This document shows, piece by piece, positions 1-6,713 of a stretch of DNA of 38,516 bases. Origin of the DNA: Pseudomonadota bacterium (lineage in GTDB: Bacteria > Desulfobacterota > Desulfobacteria > Desulfobacterales > JAHIVH01); the NCBI GenBank assembly GCA_018816735.1, contig JAHIVH010000015.1, forward strand, positions 1 through 38,516. The letters run 5' to 3'. Within the stretch, counting starts at the first letter, position 1, and the number at the start of each line of letters is the position of its first letter. The notes beneath the pieces were generated by a model. The model was not told where the DNA came from and ran no database searches. It saw only the letters and a program-made list of their open reading frames with translations. Made by a program: the position numbers and the translations under genes.

Positions 1-65
1 AACTGTTTTTCGGTTAATTTCACCGGAATCTTTGTATATTGAGGCTTCACAGCGGGTTGAATCAT
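1..65 (-). CDS. 5' end of an unidentified gene leaving the left edge
   Basis: An ATG on the minus strand (its complement is at 63-65) is preceded by a good ribosome binding site, AAGGAGAT, a few bases upstream (plus strand about 69-76). It opens a frame that runs off the window after about 21 residues, beginning MIQPAVKPQYTKIPVKLTEK. There is no signal peptide or membrane segment in this stub. I cannot name the family from so little. The gene is divergent from the cobalamin operon, so the space between them holds the control regions of both. Confidence 0.5.
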   Translation of the reverse strand, partial: MIQPAVKPQYTKIPVKLTEKQ

Positions 66-147
66 GGAAATCTCCTTTGTAGCCATCATTTTTGGCCCAA
101 AGAAAAAATCATAATTTTACAATAATTTCAAGTTGATGTATGATTTT

Positions 148-195
148 TAAAACTTGCAACCAGTTCATTTGAAACTCTAAAACTTGCAACCAGTT
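148..195. repeat. 18-bp direct repeat, two copies 30 bp apart
   Basis: The sequence TAAAACTTGCAACCAGTT occurs at 148-165 and again, perfectly, at 178-195. The spacing start to start is 30 bp, close to three helical turns, so a protein bound to both copies would sit on nearly the same face of the DNA. It lies between the divergent left-edge gene and the riboswitch promoter. It could be a paired operator; a remnant of an insertion event is the alternative. No regulator is encoded in the window. Confidence 0.7.
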
Positions 196-302
196 ATAAG
201 GTAATATTCAATATCAGGAGAAAATAAGTGAGATAGTATTTTTGTTCCACAAGGCTATGGAAGGATCTCGAATATATTTAAGAATAGTTATAAAATTTTT
301 GC

Positions 303-329
303 TTGACATTACCATTTTTTCAATTTAAT
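303..329 (+). promoter_or_regulatory. candidate sigma-70 promoter for the riboswitch-controlled operon
   Basis: A perfect -35 box TTGACA lies at 303-308. A TTTAAT box at 324-329 matches five of six -10 positions but is only 15 bp away; the run that follows is AT-rich and offers other, weaker -10 choices. Transcription would begin just before the first cobalamin aptamer at about 343, as expected for a riboswitch leader. The -35 box is the strong part of this call; the exact -10 is uncertain. Confidence 0.5.
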
Positions 330-342
330 TAATTATTTTTTT

Positions 343-504
343 AGGTGCTCAATAGAGCTTAAACGGGAATCCTGTGTAAATCAGGGACGGACCCGCCGCT
401 GTGATCGGGGACGAAAACTGCAGACATGTCACTGTTTCATTTTAATGAAACGGGAAGGCGCAGCAAGTAGATTGATCCGAAAGTCAGAAGACCTGCCTGA
501 ATAA
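343..504 (+). promoter_or_regulatory. cobalamin riboswitch aptamer 1
   Basis: The stretch carries the recognisable cobalamin (B12-box) landmarks in order: a GGTGCT start, a CCTG/CAGG stem next to GGGACGGACCCGCCGCTGTG at 384-403, a peripheral hairpin with TTTCAT/ATGAAA arms, the AAGGCGCAGCAAG segment, and the closing AAGTCAGAAGACCTGCC B12 box at 481-497. Binding of adenosylcobalamin or a related cobalamin would be expected to lower downstream expression. It is followed by a hairpin (TATTCCC at 513-519 with GGGAATA at 529-535) that may supply the kissing-loop partner, and then by an intrinsic terminator. Confidence 0.93.
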
Positions 505-565
505 CAGATATGTATTCCCCGTGGACAAGGGAATAGCTGAAAGATCTTGAGGAAAGAAAAGGGAT

Positions 566-602
566 ACCCCGGATCGATGATTTATCGGTTCGGGGTTTTT
601 TT
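566..602 (+). terminator. intrinsic terminator of riboswitch 1
   Basis: The arm ACCCCGGATCGAT (567-579) pairs along its full length, with two G-U pairs, with ATCGGTTCGGGGT (585-597) across a five-base loop, and a T run follows to 602. The upstream arm segment CGGATCGA (571-578) can instead pair with TTGATCCG (472-479) in the aptamer. That gives a plausible antiterminator, so the switch probably acts on transcription. Confidence 0.9.
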
Positions 603-616
603 ATTGTTTCGGTTTT

Positions 617-630
617 AAACGTGCACGTTT
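617..630. other. 14-bp perfect palindrome between the two riboswitches
   Basis: AAACGTGCACGTTT reads the same on both strands. It lies just after terminator 1 and before the second aptamer. A weak promoter (TTGGAA at 654-659, TAAAAT at 675-680, 15 bp apart) could start between the two switches, in which case this would be a sensible operator position. Chance is a real alternative for a single 14-bp palindrome. Confidence 0.35.
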
Positions 631-686
631 TGAATATGAAAGATGTAATTGGTTTGGAAACATAAACAAAAAAATAAAATAGCCGT

Positions 687-850
687 TTGGGTGCTTGTAA
701 AAGCTTAATAGGGAACCCGGTTGAAATCCGGGACGGACCCGCCGCTGTGATCGGGGACGAAAACTGCAGACATGTCACTGTTTCATTTTAATGAAACGGG
801 AAGGCGCAGCAAGTAGATTGATCCGAAAGTCAGAAGACCTGCCTGAATAA
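687..850 (+). promoter_or_regulatory. cobalamin riboswitch aptamer 2
   Basis: A second full cobalamin aptamer carries the same landmarks as the first: GGTGCTTG start, a CCGG/CCGG stem, the GGACGGACCCGCCGCTGTG core, and the B12 box at 827-843. The stem equivalent to CCTG/CAGG of aptamer 1 has changed on both sides (T-A to G-C), so it stays paired; this covariation supports a functional RNA. A hairpin with arms TTGGTTTG (851-858) and CAGACCAA (877-884) follows and then a terminator. It controls the same downstream gene as aptamer 1. Confidence 0.93.
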
Positions 851-908
851 TTGGTTTGACATCTATGGGAGTAGAACAGACCAAAAGATCTATGGATAAA
901 AAAAGGGA

Positions 909-949
909 ATCCCCGGATCGATATAATATCGGTCCGGGGATTTTTTTTT
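909..949 (+). terminator. intrinsic terminator of riboswitch 2
   Basis: The arm ATCCCCGGATCGAT (909-922) pairs with ATCGGTCCGGGGAT (928-941) across a five-base loop and is followed by nine T's (941-949). The upstream arm shares CCCCGGATCGAT with terminator 1. As in switch 1, its CGGATCGA (914-921) can pair with TTGATCCG (818-825) of the aptamer as an antiterminator. Any transcript reaching the first receptor gene from the main promoter must read through both terminators. Confidence 0.92.
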
Positions 950-1076
950 GGGATTCGCTATTTATATCGAACAGGTAACAGGGGAGATTGTAACTCACCA
1001 GGCGGAGCTATGAAAAACAGATGCTGTTATTCATTAAACAATGAATCATTTTAAATACTTAGCATGTGGAAGAATC

Positions 1077-3167
1077 ATGAAAAAAAAAGGCTTACCAATC
1101 ATTTTTCTAATTGTCGCAATGACACCATTTGCGGCTTTGGCGGCTGAAAATAATAAAAAAAATGAAAAAGTGGATGACATTGTCGTTACTGCAACAAAAT
1201 CCGAACAATCCAAGGATGAAATTCCTTCAGTGGTGGATATTATCTCCTCTGCCGATCTGGAAATGACCAATGAAAGAGATTTGACCGGCGTACTCAAAAA
1301 AACCAGCAGTGTTGATGTGATCGAGTATCCCGGTGCACTTTCCGGTATTTCGGTCCGGGGTTTCAGGCCGGAGTATAGCGGCATTACAAAACACACATTG
1401 ATTCTTATAGACGGCAAGCCTTGCGGCGCAACGAACCTTGCCACGATTTTAAAGGATAATGTGGAGCGGATTGAAGTATTGAAAGGGCCATCCTCTTCAC
1501 TTTACGGGGCGGAGTCTATGGGCGGGGTGGTGAATGTGATCACCAAAAAATCAAAAGGCAGCCTGAAGTCTTCCATCACCGCAGGTTATGGAAGCTTTAG
1601 TAGATACTACACCAACCTTTCCTCCGGTGGTAAACTGCATGAAAAATTCGATTTTGATATTTCTGTGAGTAAGGAAGGCAGGGGTGACTTTTCTCAGGGA
1701 AGTGAAGATGTCGAAACATCGGCAATCGAGCAGAACAATCTGGATGACGATACAAGGGAAAATACCGAAACCGATGAAAGAAGCATCCATGTCAGAATCG
1801 GATCGTCTCTCACAGACCAACTGAGACTGGATTTTACAGTATCAAACTACTATGGTGAAATCGAAACTCCCGGCAGCATATACAAGATGCCGCCACAACC
1901 CAGTGACAAGGAACTTGAGAATTACAGGTACGATTTTTCTTTGGGTTATGACATGGGGGACCATGATATCGCATTGTCCCTATATTCATCCAGCGAGGAC
2001 AATTACTACATCAAAAAACCCGCAGACGAGCCTGCCTATAAAAGCTCTCTTTCAACAACTGAATGGATGGGATGCCAGTTGGGCGACACCTGGCGTTATA
2101 ATAGCCATGATATCACTTTCGGTGTTGACTATCAGAAAATCGATGAGGACGGTAAAGGCTTTAATTCCGATGGTTCGCGTAAGGCACCGTCCAAACCCAA
2201 TAACTCGAGAATCAATATGGGTGCATACGTCGATGATTTTATGAAATTCATGGATGAAAGTCTGGTTGTAAATATAGGTATGCGTTTTGATAAATTTGAC
2301 CTGGAAATGAAGGACACCCCTTATATTACGAGTGACTACTCCACGGAATCTCAGGATTTCAACGTGTTAAGCCCGAGATTAGGTGTGAAATATTTCTTCC
2401 CTCAATCCAGAATTTTTCAATTTCATTCAACCATCGGAACCGCCTTTGTACCGCCGACAGCCTACCAGATTGCGGGGGATTATGAATACTACGGCAACAT
2501 TATCCAGGGAAACAAAGATATTGATCCTGAAAAAAGTATGACATGGGATGCAGGTATAACCATGAAACAGGTGGGAAAAAGCTATTCCGTTGACCTGACC
2601 TATTTTAACACGGATATAGAAGACAAAATCGTTGAATATTCAACAGGTGAAGTTAGAACCGTCGACGGTGAAGACCTTCTGGTCAAATCGTACAGAAATT
2701 CCGATGAAGCAAACATCAGAGGCATTGAATGGGAACTCTCCTATGATTTCGGCGTATTGACGGGCCTTCAGTCGGTTATCGAGCTATATTGTAACGGAAC
2801 GTATCTTTTAAAAGCGGAAGAGTATACTGAAAACGAGTGGAACGATATTCAAAATGTTTCCGATAAAAAATACAATGTGGGGATAAGGTATGAAGGCAGC
2901 CGATTTTTCGGAAAATTCAACCTCCGACACATAGGCAACATGAAAGACACGGACTGGGATGATATCAACGATAATGGCATTACAAAGGGTGAGTTGATCA
3001 CATATGGCAATTTCGACATTCTGGACATCAGTGCCGGTGCCTCTTTTCTCAAACACCACAAAATAAGCGTCAGCATCGATAACATTCTGGATACATACTA
3101 CTATGAAAAAGGCGGCTATCCCCTGGATGGCAGAACGTATTACGCCCAATATGCGCTTTCTTTCTAG
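1077..3167 (+). CDS. TonB-dependent outer-membrane receptor, BtuB-like (receptor 1)
   Basis: This is an outer-membrane beta-barrel receptor of about 696 residues, placed directly under the tandem cobalamin riboswitches, so cobalamin or another corrinoid is the likely ligand (inference from context). The protein begins with a Sec signal peptide (MKKKGLPIIFLIVAMTPF, cleavage near ALAA). A TonB box, DDIVVTATKSE, follows, then the plug domain with the typical ISVRGF, LILIDGKP, RIEVLKGPSSSLYG and GGVVNVITKK motifs, and a 22-strand-type barrel ending in an aromatic residue (YALSF). An ATG at 1041 in the same frame is possible, but 1077 has the ribosome binding site (GTGGAAG) and puts the signal peptide at the N-terminus. 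The next gene starts 10 bp after the stop. It is somewhat longer than E. coli BtuB (about 600 mature residues). Confidence 0.93.
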   Translation: MKKKGLPIIFLIVAMTPFAALAAENNKKNEKVDDIVVTATKSEQSKDEIPSVVDIISSADLEMTNERDLTGVLKKTSSVDVIEYPGALSGISVRGFRPEYSGITKHTLILIDGKPCGATNLATILKDNVERIEVLKGPSSSLYGAESMGGVVNVITKKSKGSLKSSITAGYGSFSRYYTNLSSGGKLHEKFDFDISVSKEGRGDFSQGSEDVETSAIEQNNLDDDTRENTETDERSIHVRIGSSLTDQLRLDFTVSNYYGEIETPGSIYKMPPQPSDKELENYRYDFSLGYDMGDHDIALSLYSSSEDNYYIKKPADEPAYKSSLSTTEWMGCQLGDTWRYNSHDITFGVDYQKIDEDGKGFNSDGSRKAPSKPNNSRINMGAYVDDFMKFMDESLVVNIGMRFDKFDLEMKDTPYITSDYSTESQDFNVLSPRLGVKYFFPQSRIFQFHSTIGTAFVPPTAYQIAGDYEYYGNIIQGNKDIDPEKSMTWDAGITMKQVGKSYSVDLTYFNTDIEDKIVEYSTGEVRTVDGEDLLVKSYRNSDEANIRGIEWELSYDFGVLTGLQSVIELYCNGTYLLKAEEYTENEWNDIQNVSDKKYNVGIRYEGSRFFGKFNLRHIGNMKDTDWDDINDNGITKGELITYGNFDILDISAGASFLKHHKISVSIDNILDTYYYEKGGYPLDGRTYYAQYALSF

Positions 3168-3177
3168 GAAACTTACA

Positions 3178-5067
3178 ATGAATATTAAAACTGTTTATTT
3201 CAGTATTATTGGGTTGATTGTTTTTGTCTCCCCCGCCGTCCTTTCGGCTCAGGGCAATCACGTGCATCAAACACCGGCGGATCAATCAAAATCCGTTCAA
3301 CTTGATGATATCGTGGTATCCGGAGATAAAATCCAGGCGTTCATTCAGCAATATCCCCATCAGGTCGTGGGGCTGAATGCAGCGGAAATAGAAAAACGGC
3401 ATTTTATGGATGCGTATGAAGCACTGTCCACACTGCCTGGCGTGGATATCAAACCCTCCACCAGCGGAGGTGACCGGATATCCATCCGGGGAAGTGGCGG
3501 GTCGGGGCAGGTATTGATCCTCATCGACGGTCGCCCCATGAACACCAGCCAATACGGGGGCGTGGATCTTTCCGGTATTCCCATGGATATCATCAAAACC
3601 ATCACCGTGTTCAAACCGCCCGCGCCGGTCTGGCTGGGGCCGGGCAGCAGTGCCGGTGCAATTTGCATTGAAACAAAAACCGGGGGCCGGGGAAAATCGA
3701 ACACCGGCAAATACCGGGTGAGTTTAAGCGGCGGGTCCCATGGCCTTTTTGATGGAAACTGTTCCGGAAAAATCAGCAATCAAAAACAAAATACCCTGAT
3801 CGCGGGTGGGCACTTCCACACGGACGGCAAGACGGAAAACAGCGACAAGGACACCGGACGTCTAGGGGTGAACTGGGACTATAAAGCAGACAATTCAACT
3901 CAATATCAAATTAACGGAAAGTATCATCACACCGAGCACGGGGTATCCGGTCCCTTATACAATCTCACCCCCAATGCCCGGCAAAAATATGACAAGGGAA
4001 GCCTGGATTTCAAAGTAAAAGGACTTTTCGGGGAAAAAGCGGATTATGACGTGAAACTGTACGGCGATATTTTATCAATTGAGGACCGTGCCGATGCCGG
4101 TGATATTTCCACTCTTGATTTATACAAAACCGGTCTGGGCAGTGAAATCGTGTGGGGCAATCTCCGCGATGTTCATGATATCCGGCTCGGCGGATTTGCC
4201 GAGCATATCCATGTGGATCATACCCTTACCGGTACGCATCACCGGAACGCGCTGTCTCTGCATGTGGAACATACGAAACGGTTTGACCGTATTACCGTCA
4301 TTACAGGTGCAAGGGGTGACTACACAAACGATTTTGACCTTTCTCCGGCTGCTGATCTCGGTGTTCATGTAAGACTTGCCCGGCAGACCATAGTTAAAGG
4401 CAATGTGGGCTATTCCGTCAACCTGCCGTCATTCGGCCAATTGTACCAGCCCAGCCACGGCGCCATTGACCAGGTCAGGGGAAACCCCGATCTTTCCGAG
4501 GAGAAAATCGTTTCCGCAGGGCTGGGTGTGGAACATACCTTTACAAAAAACAATGTCGTGTCCTTCTCTTTGTTCCGGACGGATACGGATGACCTGATCG
4601 CTTATCAGCGCGGCGAGGACTTGATCAGCCGTCCGGAAAACATCGATCATGCCTATAAGCTCGGTATTGAAGCATCGGTAAAGGTGACGCCGGTGGATTC
4701 CCTCACTATTGATATAAACTATATCCTGCAGGAAACTGAAAATGAAGACAATCATAATGAACTGAGCTATGCGCCAAAGCATCAGGGGAAAATTACAGTA
4801 AAATATGCGTTTCCTGTAAAAACCCGGTTGGAACTGATCGCCAGGGCCTACAGCCGCCAGTTTACCGACACGGACAATACGGATGCCGAAAAAATCAGTG
4901 GCTATACCACTGTGGATGCCAAAGCGATTCAGCCCCTCACACTTTTTACGCGGTCCGCGGAGTGCTTTGTCAACGTGATCAATCTTTTTGATCACGATTA
5001 TGACGTGCACTACGGTTATCCGGATGACGGGTTCCGTTTTATAGCAGGAATGGCGGTTAATTTTTAA
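3178..5067 (+). CDS. TonB-dependent outer-membrane receptor (receptor 2)
   Basis: This is a second TonB-dependent receptor of about 629 residues immediately downstream of the first. It has a signal peptide (MNIKTVYFSIIGLIVF, cleavage near VLSA), a short His-containing spacer (HVHQ), a TonB box LDDIVVSGDK, and plug motifs (ALSTLPGVDI, ISIRGSGGSG, VLILIDGRPM). The barrel ends in AGMAVNF. The frame stays open upstream to 3103 inside receptor 1, but the ATG at 3178 has AGGAA just before it and a proper signal peptide, so it is the better start. The plug lacks the usual LYG tail and reads WLGPGSSAGAICIETKTGG. Sequence divergence from receptor 1 suggests a different ligand form, for example a cobamide variant or a precursor; the ligand cannot be read from sequence. 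Confidence 0.92.
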   Translation: MNIKTVYFSIIGLIVFVSPAVLSAQGNHVHQTPADQSKSVQLDDIVVSGDKIQAFIQQYPHQVVGLNAAEIEKRHFMDAYEALSTLPGVDIKPSTSGGDRISIRGSGGSGQVLILIDGRPMNTSQYGGVDLSGIPMDIIKTITVFKPPAPVWLGPGSSAGAICIETKTGGRGKSNTGKYRVSLSGGSHGLFDGNCSGKISNQKQNTLIAGGHFHTDGKTENSDKDTGRLGVNWDYKADNSTQYQINGKYHHTEHGVSGPLYNLTPNARQKYDKGSLDFKVKGLFGEKADYDVKLYGDILSIEDRADAGDISTLDLYKTGLGSEIVWGNLRDVHDIRLGGFAEHIHVDHTLTGTHHRNALSLHVEHTKRFDRITVITGARGDYTNDFDLSPAADLGVHVRLARQTIVKGNVGYSVNLPSFGQLYQPSHGAIDQVRGNPDLSEEKIVSAGLGVEHTFTKNNVVSFSLFRTDTDDLIAYQRGEDLISRPENIDHAYKLGIEASVKVTPVDSLTIDINYILQETENEDNHNELSYAPKHQGKITVKYAFPVKTRLELIARAYSRQFTDTDNTDAEKISGYTTVDAKAIQPLTLFTRSAECFVNVINLFDHDYDVHYGYPDDGFRFIAGMAVNF

Positions 5068-5094
5068 GAACCTTAGGAAACAGGTGAAACACCA

Positions 5095-5850
5095 TTGATT
5101 CAAAACAGTTTTTTACTTGCAGCCCTTTTTTATCTGCTCAGCTTTTTTGCAACGCTTGCAAATAAAAAAAATCTTACCGCTGTTTTGCTGGTAGGCGGAC
5201 TGCTGGCGAATTTATGCTCTGTTTACTTCCGCTGCCGTCAGGCCTGGCCGATGCTGCCGCTATATCAGGCACCGTTTTTTCTGCCGCTTTTTTTCGGCGT
5301 CATTTCAGTCAAAGTGGCTTGGAAGGATCACGCCACAAGAAAAAACATACTGCTGATACTATCAGGTCTCTCCTGGCTTGCCGCGTTTTTTCCAAACGAC
5401 CATTACCTCCCCTTCCTGCATTTTAAATCGATTCTGGCCCACCTGTTCTTTCTATTCGGAATTACCGGCAGGGCATTTTTTCTGCTGTCAGGGATTCTGG
5501 CCTGGCAAATCTTGAAACAACGGAAGGAAGAAGGTTCCGAGGGGTTCACCCTGAAAGACGTAAGGCGCTCTGTTATCTGGGGATATTTTTTCCTGACCCT
5601 CTCAATCTTCAGTGGTGCTATCTGGTCTTATCTCGGATGGGGGTTACCGATTGTGTGGGATGATCCGGCGATCACTACCGCTATGGCAGCATGGCTCTAC
5701 TACAGCCTGTATCTGCATCTCCATCTGATTTCTTTTACCACTGTAAAAAGCAGACCCTGGTTTGCCCTTTTCGGCGCCGTATGGGTAACGGTTTTCAGTT
5801 GGCTCCCGGATATGGGCCGGTTCATGGTGCCGATAATTTTTATATATTAG
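5095..5850 (+). CDS. CcsA/CcmC-like heme-handling membrane protein
   Basis: This is a polytopic inner-membrane protein of 251 residues with roughly eight hydrophobic segments. It resembles the CcsA/ResC/HemX group, which carries heme for cytochrome c assembly. A LPLYQAPFF segment near residue 55 matches the conserved early family motif. SILAHLFFLF at 112-121 has the family histidine (H116). At about 176-191 IWSYLGWGLPIVWDDP is a degenerate form of the tryptophan-rich heme-binding WWD motif, followed by LYYSLYLHLHL as in CcsA. The C-terminal histidine usually seen near the end of CcsA is not obvious here (WLPDMGRFMVP). Translation starts at TTG with AGGTGA eight bases upstream. The next gene encodes a ResB-like partner, so the two probably form a System II-like complex. 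Its presence in a B12 operon is unexpected. Confidence 0.75.
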   Translation: MIQNSFLLAALFYLLSFFATLANKKNLTAVLLVGGLLANLCSVYFRCRQAWPMLPLYQAPFFLPLFFGVISVKVAWKDHATRKNILLILSGLSWLAAFFPNDHYLPFLHFKSILAHLFFLFGITGRAFFLLSGILAWQILKQRKEEGSEGFTLKDVRRSVIWGYFFLTLSIFSGAIWSYLGWGLPIVWDDPAITTAMAAWLYYSLYLHLHLISFTTVKSRPWFALFGAVWVTVFSWLPDMGRFMVPIIFIY

Positions 5851-5886
5851 GAATTTTGGAATCACTGCGAGACCTTTAAACATTAT

Positions 5887-6693
5887 ATGAAACTGATAAA
5901 TACGATATGGGAAAAACTTGGCAGTATCCAGTTGACGTTCTACCTGATCACTCTCATGGTGGTCGATCTTACGACCGGTTTTTTCTTCTTAAAAGCCCAC
6001 CCCCATCTCTTTCAGCCGCTAAATGATACGGGTTTTATCAAATGGGCAACGACATACGCAAAAAGCAATCCGTATGAATCCGCGTGGCTCTTTATCCTGA
6101 TATTTCTGATGACCATTCTATCGGTAAACACCTTTGCCTGCACAACACAGCGGATGATACTACTTGTCAGGCATCATGGTTTTGCCGATCAAAAAATCCG
6201 GTTCATTTTGAAATTATCTCCCCATATCATGCATTACGCAATGCTCATTATGCTTCTGGGGTATCTGGTTAGTTATCTGACCAGTCAGGCATGGGAAAGC
6301 AATGTCCTTTTGCCTGGAAAAACCGTCCGTCTTCCCGGCTCTTCCTGTCAGGTACGGTTAACCGATCTGGCAATTGATTATTATCAAGGAAAGCGGCTGG
6401 TTCACATGCAGGACCGGGGTATCGATGTCAGAGCGGCGCTTTGTATTCAATGTGAAAAGGGAAAAGAGCCTGTGACCGGAATACTTGGGTACAACAGACC
6501 CATAGGGTTCAGGGGGTACAGCCTTCACCTGAAAGATTTTGCACCCAAAAGCAAATCCGGTATGGCCATCCGAAAATATATCCAATTTACGATCAGAAAA
6601 GATCCCGGAACAGGCTTTTACTTTACCGGTATGATCCTGTTTACCATCGGGCTTTTGCTCTATCTTACGAACTGGCTGACGGCACGAAACTAA
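5887..6693 (+). CDS. ResB/Ccs1-like membrane protein
   Basis: This 268-residue membrane protein has the architecture of a short ResB/Ccs1: two N-terminal membrane helices (about 15-35 and 65-85), a third with a histidine pair (HIMHYAMLIMLLGYLV), and a soluble periplasmic domain of about 90 residues. That domain includes LLPGKTVRLPGSSCQVRLTD and IGFRGYSLHLKDF, which resemble the ResB motif around the beta-rich domain. The last helix is FYFTGMILFTIGLLLYL. In System II cytochrome c assembly ResB works with CcsA to deliver heme across the membrane. Here it directly follows the CcsA-like gene, with a weak ribosome binding site, and precedes the corrinoid importer. No c-type cytochrome (CXXCH protein) is encoded nearby, so the cargo could be another tetrapyrrole; that is inference. 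Confidence 0.72.
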   Translation: MKLINTIWEKLGSIQLTFYLITLMVVDLTTGFFFLKAHPHLFQPLNDTGFIKWATTYAKSNPYESAWLFILIFLMTILSVNTFACTTQRMILLVRHHGFADQKIRFILKLSPHIMHYAMLIMLLGYLVSYLTSQAWESNVLLPGKTVRLPGSSCQVRLTDLAIDYYQGKRLVHMQDRGIDVRAALCIQCEKGKEPVTGILGYNRPIGFRGYSLHLKDFAPKSKSGMAIRKYIQFTIRKDPGTGFYFTGMILFTIGLLLYLTNWLTARN

Positions 6694-6713
6694 CACGGAG
6701 TATGGAGGAAACA

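Larger units (their letters stand above)
384..850 (+). repeat. 121-bp perfect direct duplication spanning two riboswitch aptamers
   Basis: Bases 384-504 and 730-850 are identical over 121 bp. The identity covers the aptamer core, the normally variable peripheral hairpin and the B12 box. The flanks on both sides differ: the 5' parts of the two aptamers (343-383 and 687-729) and the two expression platforms are clearly diverged. This pattern suggests recent duplication or gene conversion limited to the 3' three quarters of the aptamer. Confidence 0.95.

Noticed and set aside
437..998. Two minus-strand open frames across the riboswitches that share the same C-terminal sequence
   Set aside because: The shared part is the antisense of the duplicated aptamer; there is no protein-like composition or start signal, so these are shadows of the RNA repeat.
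4429..5103. Long minus-strand open frame (224 codons) opposite receptor 2
   Set aside because: It lies wholly within a well supported receptor gene, shows no recognisable domain and is a by-product of that gene's codon use.
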